This document shows positions 7,071 through 12,899 of a stretch of 14,092 nt of DNA, in pieces. Under the pieces are notes generated by a model. The model worked only from the letters and a program-made list of their open reading frames with translations, was not told the DNA's origin and searched no databases. Position 1 is the stretch's first letter, and each line of letters opens with the position of its first letter. Source of the DNA: CAYUVA01 sp964448115 [NCBI: uncultured bacterium] (GTDB lineage Bacteria > CAYUVA01); NCBI GenBank assembly GCA_964448115.1, contig CAYUVA010000009.1, positions 9,608 to 23,699 on the forward strand, written 5' to 3'. Both the position numbers and the translations under genes were made by a program.

Positions 7071-7141
7071 CAGGTACCCCTTAAAACAAGACAATCCCAG
7101 ACGGCTTCTGATGAAGAACCATTAGCTTTATGGGAGGTATC
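7071..7141 (+). promoter_or_regulatory. Expression platform of the TPP riboswitch (putative anti-Shine-Dalgarno)
   Basis: GGTACCCCTT (7073-7082) can pair with GGGAGGTATC (7132-7141), which is the thiM ribosome binding site: nine of ten positions pair, three of them as G-U, with one C-A mismatch. The same stretch can instead pair with the aptamer: CAGG (7071-7074) with CCTG (7001-7004), and CCCCT (7077-7081) with AGGGG (6993-6997). Ligand binding would hold the aptamer strand and release the anti-Shine-Dalgarno, shutting translation. No terminator hairpin with a T-run lies here, so control of translation is inferred. Confidence 0.5.
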
Positions 7142-7951
7142 ATGACTGAATGGGATACATTCACAGGTCAAAGCCTGGCGGCTATTCGAGCAGAGAAGCC
7201 CCTTATCCACAACATCACCAACTTCGTGGTGATGAACAGCACGGCAAACACGATCCTTGCAGTCGGTGCTTCGCCGGTGATGGCGCATGCTATCGATGAG
7301 GTCGAGGAGATGGTCTGTTATGCAAAGGCGCTGGTGCTTAACATCGGAACTTTGGACCATGATTGGATCGCGGCAATGATAAAAGCGGGGAAAAAAGCGA
7401 ACCAGTTATCGATCCCGGTAATTCTTGACCCGGTTGGTGCTGGTGCTACGGGGCTGCGCACAAGGGCTGCCACCAGCATAATCGAAGAGGTAAAGATCAG
7501 TGTGTTACGGGGCAATGCCTCGGAGGTAAAAGCGGTAGCTGGAAGCTCGACTAACATCCGCGGCGTTGACAGCCTGGAAGACTCGGCTGCGGTAGTCGAG
7601 CTTGCTGGCGACCTGGCAACCGACCTCAGGGCGGTGGTAGCGATCACCGGCGCGGTCGATTACATAACCGATGGAAACGAGATATACTCCTGTCATAACG
7701 GGCATGAGATGTTCTCCAGGGTTACAGGCACTGGCTGTGCAGCGACCACCGTTATCGGCTGCTTCTGTGCGATCAATAGCGATCTTTTAAAGGCTTCTGT
7801 TTCAAGCCTGGCTTACTTTGGGCTTGCTGGCGAGATGGCTGCTGAAAAATCTAAAGGTCCAGGTTCATTTCAGGTAGCGCTTTATGATTCATTAGCGAAC
7901 CTGGATGTTGAAAAATTAAAAGGAAGGTTAAAGATAAAATCAATGCGCTAA
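7142..7951 (+). CDS. thiM: Hydroxyethylthiazole kinase ThiM
   Basis: A 269-residue cytoplasmic ribokinase-fold enzyme that phosphorylates 4-methyl-5-(2-hydroxyethyl)thiazole with ATP, so that salvaged thiazole can be joined to HMP-PP to make thiamin phosphate. Family motifs are complete: PLIHNITN (20-27), ALGASPVMA-like VGASPVMA (41-48), LNIGTL (66-71), ILDPVGAGAT (94-103), RGNASE (123-128), and VTGTGC (194-199), whose Cys199 corresponds to the active-site Cys of the Bacillus enzyme; GPGSFQ lies near 239-244. I chose the ATG at 7142, preceded by GGGAGGT (7132-7138), over the in-frame ATG at 7130, which would swallow that site and has none of its own. The gene lies under a TPP riboswitch. No thiD, thiE or thiazole transporter gene is in the window, so it is a single-gene unit here. 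Confidence 0.96.
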   Translation: MTEWDTFTGQSLAAIRAEKPLIHNITNFVVMNSTANTILAVGASPVMAHAIDEVEEMVCYAKALVLNIGTLDHDWIAAMIKAGKKANQLSIPVILDPVGAGATGLRTRAATSIIEEVKISVLRGNASEVKAVAGSSTNIRGVDSLEDSAAVVELAGDLATDLRAVVAITGAVDYITDGNEIYSCHNGHEMFSRVTGTGCAATTVIGCFCAINSDLLKASVSSLAYFGLAGEMAAEKSKGPGSFQVALYDSLANLDVEKLKGRLKIKSMR

Positions 7952-7984
7952 CAGGTACACACTTTTTATCAACATCTTTTTTTT

Positions 7985-9517
7985 TCATGTTATGGTTACC
8001 CAGAATTGCCTGATGCAAAGGATATAACCCGCCTGGAGCAGAATTAGCATCACCAGAGACCATCGCTTTTGAGCGAGCACCTCGAATCGCTCGCCCAGGG
8101 ATAATAATATCAGAGGCATCATGAAAAACCAGATCCTGCCGGTCTCGCCGCGCACGCTACCACTCAGCGTCATCGCTATCAACGACAATAGCGTAATCCA
8201 AAAGAACAGATTCAACGACTCCACAAGACTATAACGCAGCTTAGAAATCTCATCCTTTAGCTGCGATAGATACAGCAAGCTCAGCGGTAACCCGGCTAGC
8301 ACAAAGAAATCATAGAGATTATACGGCACCCAGAGCCAGTAACTGCGATTAAGCGTAAAGCGATCGAGGTGTATGCGATGAGCTACCCTGAAAACCTCGA
8401 TCAGATCCAAGCCGGTCGCGGTTTGCACAAGCAGGTAAACACCTGCAAATCCCAAGCAAAATAATGCAGCAAAGGAGATGAAAAATCGCGCATAGGCTAT
8501 TTTTTCGGCTCTGTTTACATCCTTTATTGCCCTCAGATAAGCTTGCCCCGAGTAAAGTGCCATAGGTAGCAGAAAATAAAGCATCCCGAAGCTGAAAAAA
8601 AGGCTGGTGTAAAATATAATTCCAGCAATCGGCGCGAAGACAAGCCTCCTCTTATTTAATCCCCGGCAATACAACCAAAATGAGGTGTAAAGAAACAGCG
8701 GATAAACATGATCCATGTCCGGGGTAATAAGCGACCTGGTTCCCAGGAGAATATATCCGATGGCCACGATATTAGAAGCTCTGGCGCTGAAGTGGAGCCT
8801 GGAAACCAGATATACCGGTATGGCCGCCAGGCAGCCTAGAAGCATGGTCAAATATCCGCCGCCTAAAGCAGCGCTCAGATGGTATGAGCGAAGCGGCGGT
8901 GTGGCGCTCAGGCGCTCGGCAGGGACATCGTTGCGGCGCATCCAGGATATGACAGCGTGATTGAGCTTTGGATGATGATTGAAGAACTGGATGATCGCAT
9001 AGTAGTAAAGCACCCCGCCTGGGGGATGCGTCTGGGTATGTAAAGCCATCTTGGGCATAAGATTATGATATTCGGCTAAGACCTTGGATGCATGGTGAAT
9101 ACGCCTGGCAACCTCGAAGTAGCTGGTGAATGTATGGCTGACCACGCGCTGAACCATGATAATGTGCATGTTTTCGCGATATGGATACAGGTGGTCGTAG
9201 TCCATCATGAATACTCCGAGAGAGAACAAACATCCGCATACAATCAGGCTCATCAGCCCAAGAAGCTCCCTTAGCATGCCGGCTCGACTAAGGTAACGGG
9301 TAAAGATGAGGCTAATGAGAACAAGCGCTATGGTTGCGATCACAAAGAGTAGCCCCTTGCCTATCGTATCTCGATATAGATACCACCAGCGCCATTCGGG
9401 CGGCCACTCAGCCGGACCGCGCAGGTAGGGGCTAAGGTCCAAAACAACCGCCAGGCAAAATAAGGCGGTAACACCTGAGATCAGGATCAAACGCTTATCG
9501 AGTCTTTTTCGCTCCAC
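7985..9517 (-). CDS. Polytopic membrane protein, probable GT-C-type glycosyltransferase
   Basis: A 510-residue protein with a basic N-terminus (MERKRLDKR) and about 10-12 membrane segments. A large loop after the third hydrophobic segment holds MDYDHLYPY (105-112), TSYFEVARRI (131-140) and HTQTHPPGGVLYYY (160-173). The HPPG block fits the HPPL-type motif that follows the catalytic loop in family 39-like GT-C enzymes. TPDMDHVYPLF (265-275) and GETGRIWFFMMPL (457-469) are further candidate conserved motifs. The likely role is transfer of a lipid-linked sugar at the outer face of the inner membrane; substrate unknown. It does not closely resemble the other membrane glycosyltransferase in this window. 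The start is a GTG with no clear Shine-Dalgarno; an in-frame stop lies 21 bases upstream and there is no ATG until residue 81, so this start is the best available. Its end converges on thiM with a 33-base gap. Confidence 0.7.
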   Translation of the reverse strand: MERKRLDKRLILISGVTALFCLAVVLDLSPYLRGPAEWPPEWRWWYLYRDTIGKGLLFVIATIALVLISLIFTRYLSRAGMLRELLGLMSLIVCGCLFSLGVFMMDYDHLYPYRENMHIIMVQRVVSHTFTSYFEVARRIHHASKVLAEYHNLMPKMALHTQTHPPGGVLYYYAIIQFFNHHPKLNHAVISWMRRNDVPAERLSATPPLRSYHLSAALGGGYLTMLLGCLAAIPVYLVSRLHFSARASNIVAIGYILLGTRSLITPDMDHVYPLFLYTSFWLYCRGLNKRRLVFAPIAGIIFYTSLFFSFGMLYFLLPMALYSGQAYLRAIKDVNRAEKIAYARFFISFAALFCLGFAGVYLLVQTATGLDLIEVFRVAHRIHLDRFTLNRSYWLWVPYNLYDFFVLAGLPLSLLYLSQLKDEISKLRYSLVESLNLFFWITLLSLIAMTLSGSVRGETGRIWFFMMPLILLSLGERFEVLAQKRWSLVMLILLQAGYILCIRQFWVTIT

Positions 9518-9555
9518 AGGGTTATGATATAATGATCATGAAGTGAAATGCCAAT

Positions 9556-9586
9556 AATATACCTCTTTATTTTTTTAAACTGTCAA
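9556..9586 (-). promoter_or_regulatory. Possible promoter of the 7985-9517 membrane protein gene
   Basis: On the minus strand, a perfect TTGACA (9581-9586) is followed by TATATT (9556-9561, 5 of 6) with a 19-base spacer, which is longer than ideal. The start of transcription would fall near 9549, about 30 bases before the GTG. Confidence 0.4.
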
Positions 9587-9744
9587 TTGGAATGACCGGT
9601 AAAAAACTTTGTATAGTAAAGTTATCTGTTTTTTTTTAACTTGATTTTAATAATAACAGTATTGTAGTATGAGAACTAGGCATGATGTTCTTTGTTGTAT
9701 GGGAGATGATATAGACAAAAACATTCCTAGGGACAGGGTTCTTT

Positions 9745-9757
9745 CACCAGTCTGGTG
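9745..9757. promoter_or_regulatory. Perfect palindrome, operator-like
   Basis: CACCAG-T-CTGGTG is a perfect inverted repeat with 6-base arms about one centre base, 104 bases before the start of the outer-membrane protein gene. The tight spacing suits a dimeric DNA-binding protein better than an RNA hairpin. No regulator gene is nearby and a chance origin is possible. Confidence 0.3.
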
Positions 9758-9860
9758 TACATTTTCCTTGGGGATTCTGTACTTTATCATTTCCCTAAAG
9801 AAAATCAGGAAGTTATCCGATAGACTAATCGGAGTAATGACCTTAACCAAGGAGAAAACT

Positions 9861-10469
9861 ATGAGAAGAGGTCTGATTGCAGTTTGCATTATGGCAATGG
9901 CAGTAGGTTTCTATAGCCTGGCAGGTGCGGCGACCTATCCTATCGATCAAGGGGTATGGTTCGGCATGGGTAGTCTCGATATCGCCAGTTTAAGCGGCGA
10001 AGCTTATGAGAACGAGGATGGTGATGGTAAATTCAACTTCTATCTTGAAGATACTGGTGGATACTTTATCATGCCCAACCTGGCAATCGGCGGCAAGGTC
10101 CTGATCGACTACACCTCTTGGGGCGATTACAAGGAAACAGTATGGGGCATAGGTCCTTTTATCGCCTATTTCTTCGGTGGAGCACCGGCTGAGGTAAAAG
10201 GCTCCTATTATCCTTATGTGGGGGGCACCTTCCTCTATGCATCGAGCACCACAGAATATCCAAATCCTATTGACCAAGGTACAACCGAGATCGAATCAAC
10301 CATGACCAAGTTAGGTGTCTTCGGTGGAGTAGTCTATATGCTGACCAAGACTGTGGGCATTTTTGGTGAAGTCGGATTCAGCATGGATAGCATAGATCCG
10401 GATGAAGGCGACTCAGAGGATGGCAACAGGATAGGCATAAAAGCGGGCGTTTCCGCTTTCTTATACTAA
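9861..10469 (+). CDS. Outer-membrane beta-barrel protein
   Basis: A 202-residue protein with a classic signal peptide (MRRGLIAVCIMAMAVGFYSLAGA, cleavage likely near residue 23-24). After that, glycine- and aromatic-rich amphipathic strands alternate with acidic turns (NEDGDGK at 51-57, DPDEGDSEDGN at 179-189), and the chain ends in AFLY, the aromatic C-terminus used by outer-membrane proteins for insertion. Size and pattern fit a small eight-stranded barrel of the OmpW/OmpA-like beta-barrel class, located in the outer membrane; its cargo or role is unknown. I chose the ATG at 9861 because AAGGAG (9849-9854) lies 6 bases before it and the signal peptide starts there. Earlier in-frame ATGs at 9669 and 9837 lack both. 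It forms a single-gene unit ending in a strong terminator. Confidence 0.85.
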   Translation: MRRGLIAVCIMAMAVGFYSLAGAATYPIDQGVWFGMGSLDIASLSGEAYENEDGDGKFNFYLEDTGGYFIMPNLAIGGKVLIDYTSWGDYKETVWGIGPFIAYFFGGAPAEVKGSYYPYVGGTFLYASSTTEYPNPIDQGTTEIESTMTKLGVFGGVVYMLTKTVGIFGEVGFSMDSIDPDEGDSEDGNRIGIKAGVSAFLY

Positions 10470-10503
10470 AGTCGGAAAATCGAGCTAAAGAAACCTGGAC
10501 AAC

Positions 10504-10540
10504 AAAAAAGGACGGGCTTTATAAGCTCGTCTTTTTTTTT
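10504..10540. terminator. Bidirectional rho-independent terminator
   Basis: GACGGGCTT (10511-10519) pairs with AAGCTCGTC (10523-10531) through one G-U wobble and a 3-base loop. It is followed by nine T (10532-10540) and preceded by six A (10504-10509) that become the T-run on the other strand. It lies between the convergent barrel gene and TPR gene and can end transcription of both. Confidence 0.88.
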
Positions 10541-10553
10541 CATCAATGATCGC

Positions 10554-12707
10554 CTATTGCTCGACTGGCGGGTTTTTGAACTCGTGGATAAGCTCCTTGA
10601 GGCTCTGATCGAACTCGCTTTTTACCTTTACCTCGCCGGGAACGAATCTGAAGCTCCCCTCATGTAGGGTGAACATGTAAAATAGCACCTCTTTGCCCGA
10701 TTGCTTGTTGAGAGTCGTTTTTAGCAATCTCCCCTCCTGGAGATAGAGGCGTCCTTCTCCGAAATCTCCTTTTATATAAATAATTCCAGTTGCTCTCTTG
10801 GATTCCAATATTTGCAGAAGATTAGGCAAGGTAACTAGCTTGAGCTGCCCGCGTGTTATCTTGCTTCGGTTTTTCATTATTCTAACCGCTGCCAGAATGA
10901 TGATTATCATGGCGATAAATCCGATAATTCCAGCTAAAGCATAATCTGATGTGGTCAGTTTTATGCCTCGGAATCGGTCAATTAGACCATCGGGTAATCC
11001 TTGAGACTGATCGACTTGTTGTAGCGCTGGTTTGGTAGCCTCCAGCTCCATTTTCCTCTCTTTTGCCCATTCATTATAAGGATCTCTGCTCAGTATCTCA
11101 TCTATCAATGCAGCGGCAAGGTGTCTTTGACCATTTTTAAGGTATCCTTGGGCGATATCGATAAGTGCGTTTATCTCTGGTTGTCTAACTATTACTATGG
11201 TCGAAGTCGGTAGAGTGGTTGCTGTATAAGTGGGCAGTGGCCTACTGGTTGGCTCAGGGGAAGGCAGTTTAGTAGGGCTTATTAGGATTGCAGTGGCGGC
11301 GGATGGTTGTATTGTTGGCTTAGCTCTTTTTTGCACAAAGATAGTAGAGGTTGGTTGGGGCTTTTTTGGCTCACTGGGCGTGTATCCTGGCCAACCTTCT
11401 GTATCCGCAGCGGCAACCAGAGGGCTTAGTTGCTCTATTTGCCATTTAATATCCTCGTTTTGGGGATCTAAATCCAGGGCAGACTCCAAGTATCTCAAGG
11501 CTGATCTGTTATCCCCCATATAGCGATAAATCTTTGACATAAGTTGGTATTCCCTGACTCCAGCAACTCCACCTTCTATCATTCGCTTTAATGCATCTAG
11601 TGCGCGATTGAGTTCATCGATCTTAAAGCAGCTTTCGGCAAGCAAATAAAGCTCCCCTAAGCTTAGCTTGCCGGCTTCATCTACTGCACGCAGGTATCTA
11701 GTAGCATCAGCAAAGTCACCGCGCTTGTAGCTGATAAGCCCCATGAGCCGTTTGGCTTCGATATCATCCGGCTTGATCCGCAGATACTCCAAAAGGTATC
11801 TCTCAGCGCTGTGCATGTCCTTTTGTTGATAATAAAGACTTCCCAAATCCAACCTCAACTCATCCTCTGCTTGCTCATATTCTAATGCTTCCTTATAAGC
11901 GCGACATGCTGCTGGGATATCATCGCACTGCTGGTATGCATCGCCCAAGTTGGTTTGTAGCCTATAATGCAGTCTTGCTGGAATAGGTACCTGCGATCTC
12001 TTCTCCATATCAAGGACAGCCTGAAGCTGCTCAATAGCATCTTGACATCTATTTTGTTTGATATGCAGGATACCCAGATTGATCCTGGCTTCGATGAGGG
12101 TTGCATCCAGTGATACAGCCTTCTTCAGGTATGGCTCTGCCTTTTGGTAGTCTTCTTTATCCAAATAAAGCGCACCGAGCATATATTGTGCCTTTGCATC
12201 CCCGGGGAGATTGGAGGATAGTTTCAGGGCATAATTTATTGCCTTATCTAGATCGCCAATCTCCTCATTCACAATTATGGACAACTTAAGTGCCCTATTA
12301 TTATCAGCGTTGATCTCAAGGATTTTTTCAAGGGTGGTTCGAGCCTTTAATAGCTGACCTTTCTTGTATTGCGTAACAGCAAGATTATACAGGATCTTCT
12401 CATCACCAGGCGCTAGTTTTGATGCCTTCAAGAAGGCATCCAGGGCATCATCAGTTCTGCCCTGCCTGAAGAGGCAATCGCCGAGATCATTGTAGGCATC
12501 TGCATACTGCGGATATATATCTATTGCGCGTTGGAAGGCTTCTATGGCTTGCTCATAGTCGCCTGTCTCCATGAAGCGATGACCCTTTTTATAGTAGGTT
12601 TGAGCATCATAAGGGATCAACGCAAATAGATCAGATGAATGCAAGCATAAAAGGATAGCAATGGAAGATAAGATAAGATAGCTATATCTGTCCCTTAACT
12701 TTCCCAT
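10554..12707 (-). CDS. TPR protein with one transmembrane helix and C-terminal PATAN/DUF4388 domain
   Basis: A 717-residue protein. The N-terminus has a signal sequence or anchor (MGKLRDRYSYLILSSIAILLCL). A long TPR array covers about residues 35-425, roughly eleven repeats with typical YEQAIEAFQRAIDIYP-like units. A Pro/Ser/Thr-rich linker (about 435-505) and another TPR-like helix pair (511-550) follow. One clear transmembrane segment (589-610) ends in a basic stop (MKNRSK), then comes a DUF4388/PATAN domain (619-705; GQLKLVTLPNLLQILESK, TGIIYI, GRLYLQEGRLL, GKEVLFYMFTLHEGSFRF). The predicted topology puts the TPR array in the periplasm and PATAN in the cytoplasm, linking envelope protein interactions to an internal signalling or motility partner. 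The ATG has no proper Shine-Dalgarno (AGG touches the start), but the signal sequence begins there. There is no partner gene beside it. Domain calls are firm; the role is inferred. Confidence 0.88.
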   Translation of the reverse strand: MGKLRDRYSYLILSSIAILLCLHSSDLFALIPYDAQTYYKKGHRFMETGDYEQAIEAFQRAIDIYPQYADAYNDLGDCLFRQGRTDDALDAFLKASKLAPGDEKILYNLAVTQYKKGQLLKARTTLEKILEINADNNRALKLSIIVNEEIGDLDKAINYALKLSSNLPGDAKAQYMLGALYLDKEDYQKAEPYLKKAVSLDATLIEARINLGILHIKQNRCQDAIEQLQAVLDMEKRSQVPIPARLHYRLQTNLGDAYQQCDDIPAACRAYKEALEYEQAEDELRLDLGSLYYQQKDMHSAERYLLEYLRIKPDDIEAKRLMGLISYKRGDFADATRYLRAVDEAGKLSLGELYLLAESCFKIDELNRALDALKRMIEGGVAGVREYQLMSKIYRYMGDNRSALRYLESALDLDPQNEDIKWQIEQLSPLVAAADTEGWPGYTPSEPKKPQPTSTIFVQKRAKPTIQPSAATAILISPTKLPSPEPTSRPLPTYTATTLPTSTIVIVRQPEINALIDIAQGYLKNGQRHLAAALIDEILSRDPYNEWAKERKMELEATKPALQQVDQSQGLPDGLIDRFRGIKLTTSDYALAGIIGFIAMIIIILAAVRIMKNRSKITRGQLKLVTLPNLLQILESKRATGIIYIKGDFGEGRLYLQEGRLLKTTLNKQSGKEVLFYMFTLHEGSFRFVPGEVKVKSEFDQSLKELIHEFKNPPVEQ

Positions 12708-12717
12708 CCTGAAAAAA

Positions 12718-12746
12718 AGAATATGTAATTATTAAATAAATATCAA
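12718..12746 (-). promoter_or_regulatory. Possible promoter giving a near-leaderless TPR-PATAN mRNA
   Basis: On the minus strand, TTGATA (12741-12746, 5 of 6), a 17-base spacer and TATTCT (12718-12723, 4 of 6) would start transcription only a few bases before the ATG at 12707. That would fit the missing ribosome binding site. The region is very AT-rich, so chance matches are likely. Confidence 0.3.
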
Positions 12747-12839
12747 TCCTGACTTTGTCCCCCAAGTTCTTAGCTTGGATTTTACAAAGGAAAATTTTTA
12801 TAAAAATACACAAGATACCACTGGAGGTTTTTAAATAAG

Positions 12840-12872
12840 ACGGGGGAGCCAAGATAAGGCTCCCCCGTTTTT
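12840..12872. terminator. Strong hairpin terminator after the carboxypeptidase-like-repeat gene
   Basis: ACGGGGGAGCC (12840-12850) pairs perfectly with GGCTCCCCCGT (12858-12868) around a 7-base loop. On the minus strand it stands 27 bases past the stop codon of the 12900-14092 gene and is followed by CTTATTT, a modest T-run. On the plus strand it is followed by five T, although no plus-strand gene ends nearby. It separates the two minus-strand genes into distinct transcription units. Confidence 0.75.
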
Positions 12873-12899
12873 CGGGTATAGTGGGTTAACTTTCCTAGT

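Larger units (their letters stand above)
9518..9860. other. Divergent intergenic region with candidate promoters and a palindrome
   Basis: About 343 bases between the divergent membrane-protein and beta-barrel genes. It is AT-rich up to about 9670. Besides the minus-strand promoter candidate, a weak plus-strand pair TTGATT (9641-9646) and TAGTAT (9665-9670, 18-base spacer) could serve the barrel gene, leaving a long leader of about 185 bases. An in-frame extension of the barrel gene back to an ATG at 9669 is open but does not look coding. Confidence 0.5.

Noticed and set aside
7130-7141. Upstream ATG of thiM
   Set aside because: It overlaps the Shine-Dalgarno that serves the ATG at 7142 and would add four residues not expected in ThiM.
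6908-7360. 150-residue minus-strand frame across the riboswitch
   Set aside because: It is antisense to the TPP aptamer and the thiM start, with no recognisable domain.
7952-7984. T-rich gap between thiM and the convergent gene as a terminator
   Set aside because: A T-run exists, but the only inverted repeat (AACAT/ATGTT) has the T-run as its loop, so no proper terminator hairpin precedes it.
9669-9860. N-terminal extension of the outer-membrane protein to an ATG at 9669
   Set aside because: It would bury the signal peptide about 64 residues inside the protein, lacks a ribosome binding site, and the ATG at 9861 has both a Shine-Dalgarno and a signal peptide.
9647-9889. 80-residue minus-strand frame in the divergent intergenic region
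   Set aside because: There is no ribosome binding site or family resemblance, and it overlaps the start of the beta-barrel gene.
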